Source: Palsa-504 sp050011155
Lineage (GTDB): Bacteria > Actinomycetota > Actinomycetes > Streptosporangiales > Streptosporangiaceae
Assembly (NCBI GenBank): GCA_050011155.1
Contig: JBEKJP010000023.1
Coordinates: forward strand, 13,772-77,771
Length of the DNA stretch: 64,000 bases
Direction: 5' to 3'
In this document: one piece after another, positions 33,345 to 41,696 of the stretch
Numbering within the stretch: position 1 is the stretch's first letter
Layout: the number at the start of each line of letters is the position of its first letter
Made by a program: the position numbers and the translations under genes
Notes under the pieces: model-generated
Seen by the model: the letters and a program-made list of their open reading frames with translations, nothing else
Told to the model about the DNA's origin: nothing
Database searches by the model: none

Positions 33345-33977
33345 ATGCTGCTCTGGATCAACGGGCCGTTCGGCGTAGGCAAATCACAGACCGCCCGTGA
33401 GCTGCACAGCCGCCTGACTGGCAGCCTCATCTGCGATCCCGAACTGCTCGGATACGGCCTGCACAAGATGCTGCCCGCCCGGCTGAGGGACGACTTCCAG
33501 GATTTCCCCGCCTGGCGGCAGGGCGTGTACGAGGTGCTTGACCTGGTCCTCAAGTCCGCCGGCGGTCCGGTCATCGCGCCGATGACCGTGATCGAGCCGG
33601 CCTACTTCGCCGAGATCATCGGGCGGCTGACCGAGGCTGGCCACCACGTCAGGCACTTCGCTCTCCTGGCGGACGCGCGGATCATCGAGCATCGGCTGCG
33701 CGAGCGGGTGATCGCGCATGCGATCCAGCGGCTGCGGGGACAGGACGTGCCGCCGTTCCGCGAGACCTTCGCGATGCAGAAACTCGGCCCGTGCCTCAGC
33801 CGTCTCAGCCAGCCAGAGTTCGCGACCCAATTGCGGACCGACAACCTCACCGTGCCGCAGGTGGCTGAGGCCATCGCGGCGTCGGCAGGCCTGGAGCTTG
33901 GCCCGCACCGGGGCACGGTGGCCGGCGACCGGCTCCGGCGGGCCAGCCGGGGGCTGCGTCACGCACTGACACATTGA
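33345..33977 (+). CDS. TmrB-like P-loop ATPase
   Basis: The protein has 210 residues. WINGPFGVGKSQTARELHSR is a Walker A, ICDPELLGYGLHKML the adjoining segment, and HFALLADARIIEHRLRERV a lid-type helix. The architecture is that of the TmrB family, named for the tunicamycin-resistance protein of Bacillus subtilis that may bind and retain the drug at the membrane. The substrate here is unknown. It begins 11 bases after the TetR stub, so the lost regulator may once have controlled it. Confidence 0.8.
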   Translation: MLLWINGPFGVGKSQTARELHSRLTGSLICDPELLGYGLHKMLPARLRDDFQDFPAWRQGVYEVLDLVLKSAGGPVIAPMTVIEPAYFAEIIGRLTEAGHHVRHFALLADARIIEHRLRERVIAHAIQRLRGQDVPPFRETFAMQKLGPCLSRLSQPEFATQLRTDNLTVPQVAEAIAASAGLELGPHRGTVAGDRLRRASRGLRHALTH

Positions 33978-34024
33978 GCAGGCCGATCGTAGGGGCCGGC
34001 CGACGACTCAGCCGCCGCGGTCGC

Positions 34025-34957
34025 TCAGCGGCCCGCCTCGATGACGCCCGGCTCGATGACGCCCGGCTCGATGACGCCCGGCTCGATGACGCCCGGCTCG
34101 ATGACGCCCGGCTGCGCGAAGACGTCCGGCTGCTTCACCTCGCCTTGCCAGGCGCGGCTGGTGTCGCGTACCGCCAGCGACGCCCCCGCGCGCAGGCGCT
34201 GGGTCAGGCTGGCGTCGGCGACGATCTCGTCCTCGTTGGGGGAAATGGCGATGATCAGCATCAGCAGGAACGTGACCACGCTCCCGCCGAGCAGGAGCGG
34301 GAACAGCAGGCTGCTGGCCGGCTCGCCGGACATGACCATCCTGGGGCCGCCCGCGTAGACGTGCACGGCGGCCATCGCGGTGTAGTGCATGCCGGTGAGG
34401 GCGGCGCCCATGACCACCGATACACCGAGGCTGGACCACACGCCGCGCACGCGCAGTCCGGCCGCCAGCACCGCCGCGCATATGACCATCGCGCTGAGCA
34501 CCGATATCCCGACCATGCGAAGGTCGTAGCGCATGGTGCCGTGCATGCTCACCGCGGCCATCCCGACGTAGTGCATGGCCGCGATGCCGGTGCCCATGAT
34601 CATGCCGGCGACCAGCACCAAGCCCAGGCCACCGCGGCCCAGGCCGACGATGAACAGGCCGGTAGCGACGACCGAGATCGCTATCGCCAGGCTGAGCGCG
34701 GTCATCGGGACGTTGTAGAGGATCTCCTGGCCCGGGATCGTGTAGCCGAGCATAGCGACGATGTGCGTGACCCAGATGCCAGTGCCCCCGAGGGCCACGG
34801 ACGCGATCAGCAGCCAGGTGACGCGCGTGCGGCCGGTGCAGACACGGGATCGGGTGAGGCAGCGCAGTCCCAGGAAGGATCCCAGGCAGGCTATTACGTA
34901 GCCGAGCCCTGGATTGAGAATGCCGTGCGAGAACTGATTGGCCTGAAGCTGGGTCAC
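34025..34957 (-). CDS. MHYT-domain membrane sensor
   Basis: The protein has 310 residues from a GTG preceded by GGGGGGA. Seven hydrophobic helices carry the MHYT-type motifs HIVAMLGY, MHYVGMAAVSMHG and MHYTAMAAV, whose His and Met residues are proposed to bind a metal (copper) and sense oxygen, CO or NO. Unlike many MHYT proteins it has no GGDEF, EAL or kinase output domain; the cytoplasmic tail instead ends in five PGVIE pentapeptides. The gene stands alone, so its partner must be elsewhere. Confidence 0.9.
   Translation of the reverse strand: MTQLQANQFSHGILNPGLGYVIACLGSFLGLRCLTRSRVCTGRTRVTWLLIASVALGGTGIWVTHIVAMLGYTIPGQEILYNVPMTALSLAIAISVVATGLFIVGLGRGGLGLVLVAGMIMGTGIAAMHYVGMAAVSMHGTMRYDLRMVGISVLSAMVICAAVLAAGLRVRGVWSSLGVSVVMGAALTGMHYTAMAAVHVYAGGPRMVMSGEPASSLLFPLLLGGSVVTFLLMLIIAISPNEDEIVADASLTQRLRAGASLAVRDTSRAWQGEVKQPDVFAQPGVIEPGVIEPGVIEPGVIEPGVIEAGR
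34040..34114. repeat. 15-bp x5 coding minisatellite
   Basis: Five copies of GATGACGCCCGGCTC (the last base of the array varies) encode five PGVIE units at the C-terminus of the MHYT protein. The format is the same as the five DLASP units of the band 7 gene at 7181-7255 (15 bp, five copies, extreme C-terminus), but the sequence is unrelated. Confidence 0.97.
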
Positions 34958-35114
34958 CGCGTCCCCCCTACCGAGACGTTCCGGCCGGCACCGGGGCTCG
35001 GCCCGGACAGGTGGATACTGACCGTATCAGCTCGATCACTCACAGGTTCCGAAGTGGGCAGGAAAGAGTCCACTGTGACGACCGGAACCGCTTCCCCGAC
35101 GGCACCCGGGCCGG

Positions 35115-35327
35115 TCAGTGCGCCGCGCGCCGGCCGAGGAACGAACGTCCCGGCGCCGCGTGCCGCCCTGTCGGCTTGCCGACAATCCGGTGCGGGTTCA
35201 GCCGGACCGTCGCGCTCTTGATGGCGGACCCGATGTTTCCCGGAAAGCTGACGGGCTTCCAGGTAAGGCCGATGAGCGGCGAGTACCGCGCCTGAATCCG
35301 GGCAGCCTTGATCCCATCGCCGACCAT
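35115..35327 (-). CDS. hypothetical small protein
   Basis: The ORF has 70 residues from an ATG with GGGGAGGGG five bases before it. It reads YSPLIGLTWKPVSFPGNIGS, then AIKSATVRLNPHRIVGKPTG, and then a basic tail. The first 50 codons have a good GC-rich third position. I do not recognise a family. It lies upstream of the MHYT gene on the same strand with a 157-base gap. It could be a real small gene or the start of a broken one. Confidence 0.4.
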   Translation of the reverse strand: MVGDGIKAARIQARYSPLIGLTWKPVSFPGNIGSAIKSATVRLNPHRIVGKPTGRHAAPGRSFLGRRAAH

Positions 35328-35831
35328 GATGTCCCCTCCCCAGTCCTGGCCTCCGGCCAGGACTCAACCCCCCAAGCGGGCCACTTCACGAACGACGCCC
35401 GCCTTACGTGTAGCTGACGCGGCGCGGCTGATGACGGTTTACGCTCTATTCAGTTGATTACGGAAAGTAATGCCAGATTGACACCGCCCCGCCAATAGCC
35501 AGAGCGAATATCGATAACCCCAGGCCAGGACCAGAATCAGGCGGCCCAGGAACCGCCGGGCACCGCTCCAGGGGTGACCGTAATGAAACCGTTTCACTAC
35601 CCAATTACTAGTATCTGCGGCGCGACGAGCACCACACATTCGCCCCGTTTTGCCGGGCAGGTATCTTTTTTATAACGCTCGGTGAAATTACTCTGCGTAG
35701 CCGGGCGGAAGGGCGGATCCGGCCGCGGCCCGATTGCCAGCCAATTACCCGCGATTGGCCCTGGGCCGTGCGCCCGGACGCGCCGAGCATGACGGTAGGA
35801 AGATGCCGGACTTTCACCCGAAGGGGCCGCT
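35328..35831. other. AT-richer intergenic region
   Basis: This is about 500 bases between a minus-strand small ORF and the aminotransferase pseudogene. 35420-35720 is markedly AT-richer than the rest of the window and has no convincing ORF. An open frame at 35439-35639 on the minus strand lacks a ribosome site and known motifs. It probably holds the promoter of the now broken aminotransferase gene. Confidence 0.4.
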
Positions 35832-36518
35832 ATGCGTCAGTTTCCCGCCAGTCCGATCACCGCGCTCATCGACGAATCACCCGACGTGAACCTGAGCGAG
35901 AGCATCGGTCCCGACCTGTCGGTGGCCGACATCCTCGGGCGGCCCGATCTAGCCGACCTGGCCGCCCTGAGCCTCGGCTACGGGTCATCGCCCGGGTGAT
36001 CACCGTGTCGGGGCGGTTCGACGACGGCTACCGCGTCGACACCGGCGCCTTCCGGGAGCATCTCTCGGCGCGCACCCGGCTGGTCATGGTCGCCTCGCCG
36101 CAGAATCCCTCCGGCGTACCGATCACGCCGGATGAGATCGACGAGATCCTCGCGGCCATGGCCCATCGCTGCCCCGAGGCATGGCTGCTGGTCGACGAGA
36201 CCTTCCGCGAAGCCACGTACGGCGGTACCGCGCCCGCGGCGAGCTTCACGAGCCGGACCGAACGCGTGCTGACTTGCGCCTCGCTATCCAAGGCGTACGG
36301 TGCCCCCGGACTGCGCATCGGCTGGCTGGCCGGGCCGGACGCCCGGCTACGGGAACAGCTGAGGCTGGCCAAGTTCAACTCCTCGATCTGCTGCGGGGTG
36401 CTCGACGAGTTCCTCGCCGCCCGGCTGCTATCCCGGGCCGACCAGCTGCCTGGCCTACCCACCGCCCGGCGAGCTGGAAAAAGGCCTCGAGATCATCACG
36501 GCCGCGCTACGGCCATAA
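35832..36518 (+). pseudogene. PLP-dependent class I/II aminotransferase, deleted and frameshifted
   Basis: An ATG with AAGGGG upstream starts an intact N-terminus (MRQFPASPITALIDESPDVN, then LADLAALSLGYGSSPG), which stops at 35999. The next homologous block is in another frame: ITVSGRFDDGYRVDTGAFRE, SPQNPSGVPITPDEID, WLLVDETFREATYG, LSKAYGAPGLRIGWLAG with the PLP-binding Lys. About 60-100 residues between the blocks are missing. A last piece (GELEKGLEIITAALRP) lies in a third frame and ends at 36518. Several deletions have therefore hit one gene. Confidence 0.8.
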
Positions 36519-36537
36519 AAGGGGGGCTGATGGTCGG

Positions 36538-37812
36538 CTAGTGTTTCTTGGCGGCGGGGGTGCGGACGGGCTTGGGGGTGATCGTGTGGGCTTTCTTGCG
36601 CTGGTCGGCGGCCTTGCGGGCCGCGGCGGCCCGCGCCACCGCCGCCCGGGCCGCGGCCGCGTCAGCCCTGGCGGCTTGCTGGGCTAGCTGGGGCGTCATC
36701 CACTTGAGCATCGGGTCGAGGGCGGCGCGCCACACGCTGCCCTGATGGCCGCCGCTCGGGACGATGTCGAGCGGCACGTTCGCCACCCGGGTCAGCAGCA
36801 GCTGCCTGAAGTTCATCGCGGCGCTGACGTCCTGCCGGTCCTTGGCCCCGGCCGCCAGCCAGAAGGCGGGGATCTCCTGGTTGACCGGCGCATGGGTGAT
36901 GTACCACCGCGGCGAGTTGAGCTGCTCCAGGGCGGGGTGCCCGGCGAACACGTTGACCACGCGCGGCTGGCCGCCCGGTTTGTTGCCGGCCGGCACATGG
37001 CTCGGGATCGGGGAGAAGTACCCCGACATCACGCCCGCGGCCCCGTAGGCCGCCGGGTCCTGCAGCGCGATGTTGGCGGCGCAGTACCCGCCCTCCGAGT
37101 AACCGGCCACCCCCCAGGCCCGGCCGGGCGGCTGGACGCGGGCGATCCGCGCGATCGCCTCGGGCACGTCCCGGTCGACGAAGGTCATGTCCTGGATGCC
37201 GCCCGGGTTGTTGAGGCACTGGAGCTCGTACTGCACGCCGCCGTCGGTGTCCGGCATGACCAGCACGGCGCTGTCCTCGGGGTGGACGGCCAGCTGGCTG
37301 AGGAAGGTGGGGATGACGCTCATGACGTCGACCCAGGCCGCCGGGTTGCCCGGCGAGCCGTGCAGCAGCTCGATGACCGGGAACCGGTAGTGCGCGTAGT
37401 GCTTCTGGAAGTACTGCGGCGGCAGGTAGACGTAGACATCGCGGGTCAGGTGGCTGTGCGCTCCGGTGACCGACGTCTGGAACAGGTAGCCGACCTGGGC
37501 GTCCTCCGCGGTGCTGGTGACCCGGCCGATGTTCTTGTCGAACTGCTTGTTGGTGCCGGCTCCGGCCGTCGCGTACTTGGGGATGCTGCTCGCGCCCTGG
37601 CCGGTGAGATCGTTGACCATCCCGCCCCAGGTCTGGTAGTAGTCGTAGAACTTGTTGACGGCCGCGACCCCGAAGACCATGGCGGGCAGGAACGCCAGGC
37701 AGCCGGCGAAGATGCGGAACACGAGCTGCCTGGCCAGCGCCACCCAGATCAGCAGCCCCCCGAAGACCATCAGGAGAAGCAGGAAGAAACCGGTCCCCTG
37801 TGGTCCAAACAC
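36538..37812 (-). CDS. membrane-anchored alpha/beta-hydrolase (esterase D/mycolyltransferase fold)
   Basis: The protein has 424 residues from GTG 37812, chosen because GAGGAG lies 6 bases upstream; a GTG 30 bases earlier has none. Two membrane helices (FFLLLLMVFGGLLIWVALA, FRIFAGCLAFLPAMVFG) precede an external esterase domain: FPVIELLHGSPGNPAAW, then VAGYSEGGYCA with the nucleophile Ser, a later Asp region and VPSGGHQGSVW with the His. The tail is Ala/Arg/Lys-rich coiled coil. The fold is shared with feruloyl esterases and antigen 85. The natural ester is unknown. Confidence 0.85.
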   Translation of the reverse strand: MFGPQGTGFFLLLLMVFGGLLIWVALARQLVFRIFAGCLAFLPAMVFGVAAVNKFYDYYQTWGGMVNDLTGQGASSIPKYATAGAGTNKQFDKNIGRVTSTAEDAQVGYLFQTSVTGAHSHLTRDVYVYLPPQYFQKHYAHYRFPVIELLHGSPGNPAAWVDVMSVIPTFLSQLAVHPEDSAVLVMPDTDGGVQYELQCLNNPGGIQDMTFVDRDVPEAIARIARVQPPGRAWGVAGYSEGGYCAANIALQDPAAYGAAGVMSGYFSPIPSHVPAGNKPGGQPRVVNVFAGHPALEQLNSPRWYITHAPVNQEIPAFWLAAGAKDRQDVSAAMNFRQLLLTRVANVPLDIVPSGGHQGSVWRAALDPMLKWMTPQLAQQAARADAAAARAAVARAAAARKAADQRKKAHTITPKPVRTPAAKKH

Positions 37813-37980
37813 TCGGTTCTCCTCGCCGGCGGCAGGTGGCACAGACGAGCGGACTTACCGAGGGCAGGCCCCGCCTCTGAACAACCATGCGATCACTACA
37901 GCGAACGAGCGAGACGTAGCCCTGAGTTCCCCCAGCGCGCGGTACGCGTATACGAAATACACGCATCCGAAATTACTGAG

Positions 37981-38067
37981 CGGTGGAGGTGGGATTTGAA
38001 CCCACGGAGGAGTTGCCCCCTCACACGCTTTCGAGGCGTGCGCGCTCGGCCACTACGCGACTCCACC
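37981..38067 (-). tRNA. tRNA-Ser (anticodon CGA)
   Basis: The 87-nt class II tRNA on the minus strand has acceptor GGTGGAG/CTCCACC, anticodon stem CACGC/GCGTG around CTCGAAA, giving CGA, and a long variable arm. No CCA is encoded. Confidence 0.96.
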
Positions 38068-38122
38068 GCAGGCGAGCTTACCCGAATCCGGGGTGCGCGC
38101 CACAATCGGAGTAGGGCATGAC

Positions 38123-38593
38123 CTACTCGAGATGCCTTCGAGCCGCGAAGAAGTCACGGAGCAGGGCGCCGCACTCGTCGGCGAGCATCCCGCCGATGAC
38201 CTCCGGGTGGTGGTTCAGGCGGGCGTCCCGCAGCAGTTCCCACAGCGACCCGGCCGCCCCGGCCTTGGGATCGTCGGCCCCGTAGACCAGCCGGTCTAGC
38301 CGGGCCGCGGTCACCGCGCCGGCGCACATCGGGCACGGCTCGAGGGTGACCACGAGCGTCAGCCCGGTCAGCCGCCAGCGGCCCAGGGCCCGGGCCGCCT
38401 GCCTGATCGCCACGATCTCCGCGTGCGCGGTCGGATCGTGGTCCGCTTCCCTGCGGTTGCGGCCGCGCGCGACGACCGTCCCCGTCTCGTCCAGGATCAC
38501 GGCGCCGACCGGGATGTCCTCCGGCATGGCCGCGGCCGCCTCTGTCAGCGCGAGCCGCATGGCCGGCTCGAAGGAGGCGGTGTAACCGGTCAC
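38123..38593 (-). CDS. tadA: tRNA-specific adenosine deaminase
   Basis: The protein has 156 residues. HDPTAHAEIVAIRQAAR (the zinc His and catalytic Glu) and TLEPCPMCAGAV (the two zinc Cys) are the cytidine/adenosine deaminase motifs. RNRREADHDPTAHAEI is typical of TadA, which makes inosine at the wobble base of tRNA-Arg(ACG). It starts 5 bases after its associated protein gene, and the pair lies beside tRNA-Ser(CGA). Confidence 0.95.
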   Translation of the reverse strand: MTGYTASFEPAMRLALTEAAAAMPEDIPVGAVILDETGTVVARGRNRREADHDPTAHAEIVAIRQAARALGRWRLTGLTLVVTLEPCPMCAGAVTAARLDRLVYGADDPKAGAAGSLWELLRDARLNHHPEVIGGMLADECGALLRDFFAARRHLE

Positions 38594-38598
38594 GACGG

Positions 38599-39096
38599 CT
38601 ACGAGCCGAGCGCCCTATCGAGGGCGCCGTCCACCGCGTCGCCGAACCTGAGCCGCTCGGCCAGCAGGGCGACGGCGTCCTCCGGGTACAGGTCGAGGTC
38701 GGCCGAGACGGCGCCGAGCTCCATCTCGTCAAGACCGAGGTCCGCGAAGATGGACATGTCCCCGGCCGGGAGCACCTGGTCCAGTTCGTCGTCCGCCGGC
38801 ACCGGGATGTCCAGGGCCTCGAGCACCTGGCGGGCCAGCGGATACTCCACCGCCGCGGTGAGGTCGGAGAGGAACAGCGACTCCTCCTCGCCGACGACCC
38901 GGATCGCGACCCAGAAGTCATCGCCCACCCCGGCGAAGCCGATGGTGCCCCCCATGCTCGGCTGCCTGCGCAGCGCATGGAGGAAGTCGTCCAGGTCAGC
39001 GGTCACCGAGGTCGGCAGGACGTCCGCCTCCCACAGGTCCTCTTCCCGGTAGACGATGACCGCGAAATCAGTCTCACCCACGTCTGTCACCGTCAT
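38599..39096 (-). CDS. tRNA adenosine deaminase-associated protein
   Basis: The protein has 165 residues. It starts near TDFAVIVYREEDLWEADVLP and continues with DDFLHALRRQPSMGGTIGF, VGEEESLFLSDLTAAVEYPL and a helical LYPEDAVALLAERLRFG end. The family is known mainly from its constant position before tadA in actinobacteria. Its function is not established, and it may assist or regulate TadA. An AT-richer 290-base region follows before the next gene. Confidence 0.9.
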   Translation of the reverse strand: MTVTDVGETDFAVIVYREEDLWEADVLPTSVTADLDDFLHALRRQPSMGGTIGFAGVGDDFWVAIRVVGEEESLFLSDLTAAVEYPLARQVLEALDIPVPADDELDQVLPAGDMSIFADLGLDEMELGAVSADLDLYPEDAVALLAERLRFGDAVDGALDRALGS

Positions 39097-39384
39097 CTCA
39101 CCAGCATGCTCTGCACGGGAGGAATGCTGTCAGATGAGCGGTCTCTTCGGCGGCAAAATCCCCGATCAGGGCCATGCCGACGGGATCCGGGCCGCGAGGC
39201 CGGCGGGATGGTCCTGTCTGGTGACACACTGTTCTCATCGATGGGGCATACTGAAGACACAGGGTGGGCATACTCCCCCCGACGGGCAGCTTCACCCCGT
39301 TAGCGTTGGCCGGCGCACCGGTACAAGCTAACATTAAGTTCTCTGGCAAGCAGGACAAGTCCCAGCAACCCAGTGGGAGTCGAC

Positions 39385-39540
39385 GTGAATCTTAAATCCA
39401 TCCTCGGATGGCTTGCTATCGCGTTCGTCGTGTGGTGGGTGATCGAGCAGCCTACGGGCGCCGCCCACGTCGTTCACAACATCGCCACCTTCCTGACCTC
39501 GTTGGCTCACGGGCTTTCCAACTTCTTCGCTTCGATCTGA
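39385..39540 (+). CDS. small single-pass membrane protein
   Basis: The gene has 51 residues from a GTG with GGGAG five bases upstream. It reads MNLKSILGWLAIAFVVWWVI, then EQPTGAAHVVHNIATFL, then TSLAHGLSNFFASI: one helix, a short loop and an amphipathic helix. It ends 13 bases before the PH-domain gene. Small membrane proteins of this shape accompany PH-domain proteins in other actinobacteria, so a functional pair is likely. Confidence 0.75.
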   Translation: MNLKSILGWLAIAFVVWWVIEQPTGAAHVVHNIATFLTSLAHGLSNFFASI

Positions 39541-39553
39541 GGTCGGGCGCGAG

Positions 39554-40081
39554 ATGAGGCTGGTCCCGAACACCGATACGGTTCCTGCCTCGGTAAACAG
39601 GTACCTCCTACCTCACGAGCGCCAGGTCATCACGGTCCACCAGCACCCAGCCGTTCTTATCAGACCTATTTTCGAAGTTCTCATCGGACTAGCTATTGCC
39701 GGATGGCTGACGACGGTTTTCGCCAAGCATAACGGCATAGCCGTCCTCATCATCTGGCTCCTGTGGGGCATTGTTTTCCTACGCTTGGTCGTCAAGGTCA
39801 TCGAATGGGGCGAAACTTATTTCGTCGTCACCTCGCAGCGATTCCTGCTCGCGACCGGGCTGGTGACCCACAAGGTGAACATGATGCCGCTCAGCAAGGT
39901 GACGGACATGAGCTTCCAGCGGTCCGCGATGGGCCGGATCCTCGGTTACGGGGAGTTCATCCTGGAGTCCGCGGGACAGGACCAGGCCCTCAACAAGGTC
40001 GACCACCTGCCCTACCCGGAGCAGCTCTACCTCGAGGTCTGCGGCCTGATCTTCAAAGACACCGGCGACGGCGGCGATTAA
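39554..40081 (+). CDS. bacterial PH-domain (bPH2/DUF304) membrane protein
   Basis: The protein has 175 residues. The N-terminal YLLPHERQVITVHQHPAVL is typical of bPH proteins. Two membrane helices (ILIG-type VLIGLAIAGWLTTVF and VLIIWLLWGIVFLRLVVK) follow, then the PH fold with ETYFVVTSQRFLLATGLV, MMPLSKVTDMSFQRSAMGRI and GYGEFILESAGQDQALNKVD. The role is unknown; the domain may bind lipids or proteins at the membrane. It overlaps the stop of a convergent EamA pseudogene by 4 bases. Confidence 0.9.
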   Translation: MRLVPNTDTVPASVNRYLLPHERQVITVHQHPAVLIRPIFEVLIGLAIAGWLTTVFAKHNGIAVLIIWLLWGIVFLRLVVKVIEWGETYFVVTSQRFLLATGLVTHKVNMMPLSKVTDMSFQRSAMGRILGYGEFILESAGQDQALNKVDHLPYPEQLYLEVCGLIFKDTGDGGD

Positions 40082-40433
40082 AGGGTTAGCAGGACGACTC
40101 CGACCGCGGCTAGGAGCAGGCCGGTGCGCCGCGCGAAACCGCCACCGGCCACAGCACGCCGGACTGCCCGGCGTTCCGCAGGCACAGGAAGAACAGGCCG
40201 AAGCCGACCCCGCCCGCGGCGCCGTACCCCAGCCCGAGCAGGCGGCTGGTGGCCGGGCGTGAACGAGCCTCGTTCGGCCCCCTGGTGTCTTGATCTTCCG
40301 GGTCTTCTGGTCTGGCCGACGGCATGCTGACCGCCGCGATGGCGGCCAGGCAGAGCAGGCCGCCGACGGCCATCGAGGCGGTGAGGCGCTCGCCGCCGGC
40401 CACCCGGGAGATGATCTGGGTCGAGTCGGGCAC
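40078..40433 (-). pseudogene. EamA-family transporter remnant
   Basis: The minus strand reads RVAGGERLTASMAVGGLLCL, then LGYGAAGGVGFGLFFLCLRN, then AGQSGVLWPVAVSR, the middle helices of an EamA drug/metabolite transporter. A frameshift near 40130 then leads to RRTGLLLAAVGVVLLTL, a typical last helix. At least four helices and the whole N-terminus are missing. Its broken 5' end meets the broken 5' end of the cupin remnant on the other strand. Confidence 0.75.
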
Positions 40434-40584
40434 GGTGACGCTGACCGTGGCGGGCGAGCGCTATGCCGTGAGCCCGGGCCAGTGCGCCCGGTTCCCAGGC
40501 GGCCGCCCGCACCGGTACGACAACGAGGGCGATCAGCCGGCCCGGCTGACCATGGTGGTGGTCATTCCGCCGGTTGAAAGCTAG
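40403..40584 (+). pseudogene. cupin sensor domain of an XRE-type regulator, C-terminal remnant
   Basis: The frame reads REMIWVESGTVTLTVAGERY, then AVSPGQCARFPGGRPHRYDN, then PARLTMVVVIPPVES. This is the second half of a cupin barrel as found at the end of XRE-cupin regulators, which commonly control adjacent EamA transporters. The helix-turn-helix half is missing. The divergent EamA fragment beside it suggests a regulator-transporter pair that lost its shared centre. Confidence 0.7.
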
Positions 40585-41631
40585 CTAGAGGACGGCTGGG
40601 CGGACCGGCTGCGCCTGGCTGACCAGCCAGTCGCGGGCGGCGTAGGCCGAGCCGCGGGCCCCGGCCATGTCCAGGTCGGGCACCAGCGAGATCTCCGCCA
40701 CCCGGGCCTGCTCCTCGCGCAGCACGGTGTGCGCGCGCACCTCGGCGAAGAACCAGTCGCGGAAGTGCGGCGCGGCCTCGACCACGCCGCCGCCGAGGAA
40801 ATACGCGTCGGGGTCGAGGAAGTTCGCGGCCATGGTGAACAGCCGGCCGATGGCCATCGCCTGCTGCCGGAAGATGGCCAGCGCCAGCTCGTCGCCGTCC
40901 TCGGCGAACTTGCGAACCAGCTTGGCCGCGGCCGTGATCGGCAGGCCGGCCAGCTCGTGATCCGGGTGCTGGCTGAGCCAGTAGGGCAGCAGGTTGTTCT
41001 GGATGCCGGTAAGCGAGGCCACGCTCTCCGCGTCGCCCGACTGGCCGCAGTTGCACGCGGGCATCGGCTGGCCCTCGGCGAGCAGGCCGTCGAGCGGGAT
41101 CGGCACGTGCCCGAGCTCCCCCGCCATCCCGGCCGCGCCCTTGATGACCTGCCCGGCGTGGATGATCCCGCCGCCGAGGCCGGTGCCGATGATCGCGGCC
41201 ACCGAGTCGCGCCGCCCGGACTCCGGGCCGAACCGCACGTGGTGCGCGTACAGCGCGGCCGAGTTCCCGTCGTTGTTATAGATCACGGTAAGCCCGAGCC
41301 GCTCGGCCAGCGCGCCCCGGATGTCGAAGCCGCGCCAGCCCGCGTGACCGAAGTTGGTCGCCCCCTTGGACGAGATGACGCCGTCCGCGCTGGCCGGGCC
41401 CGGCGTGTCCAGGCCCACCGCCCGCACCGCCGACAGCGGCACGCTGGCCAGCCCGAGCACCTGCTCCACGGACAGGACCAGCGCCCGCAGCGCCTTGTCC
41501 GGGCCCTCCCGGACCTCGCTGGGCACCTCGGCCATCCGGTCGAGAAGGAACCGGCCGCTGGAGTCGAGGATGGTCCCGTTGTTCGTGGTGCCGCCGTTAT
41601 CCAGGCCGACGACCACCCAGTCGACTGGCAT
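40585..41631 (-). CDS. ROK-family sugar kinase
   Basis: The protein has 348 residues from an ATG with GAGGAGGA upstream. GLDNGGTTNNGTILD is the phosphate-1 loop, GLDTPGPA the ROK signature region, AAIIGTGLGGGII the phosphate-2 loop, and GELGHVPI followed by CNCGQSGDAES the zinc-binding ROK motif (one His and several Cys). It probably phosphorylates glucose or an N-acetyl-hexosamine. There is no HTH domain, so it is an enzyme and not a ROK repressor. Its stop abuts the end of the cupin remnant. Confidence 0.9.
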   Translation of the reverse strand: MPVDWVVVGLDNGGTTNNGTILDSSGRFLLDRMAEVPSEVREGPDKALRALVLSVEQVLGLASVPLSAVRAVGLDTPGPASADGVISSKGATNFGHAGWRGFDIRGALAERLGLTVIYNNDGNSAALYAHHVRFGPESGRRDSVAAIIGTGLGGGIIHAGQVIKGAAGMAGELGHVPIPLDGLLAEGQPMPACNCGQSGDAESVASLTGIQNNLLPYWLSQHPDHELAGLPITAAAKLVRKFAEDGDELALAIFRQQAMAIGRLFTMAANFLDPDAYFLGGGVVEAAPHFRDWFFAEVRAHTVLREEQARVAEISLVPDLDMAGARGSAYAARDWLVSQAQPVRPAVL

Positions 41632-41696
41632 GCGTCCTCCTCGTCCCGCCGCTCAGGCACGCTTAGTCTAGGTAAATGCACTAGCAAAGAGCAATA

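Noticed and set aside
33974..35221. 415-residue plus frame opposite the MHYT gene
   Set aside because: The minus strand has seven helices with three MHYT-type motifs and a strong ribosome site; the plus frame is Asp/His/Arg-rich noise.
36745..38121. 458-residue plus frame over the esterase gene and tRNA-Ser
   Set aside because: It crosses a tRNA gene and is antisense to a clear hydrolase.
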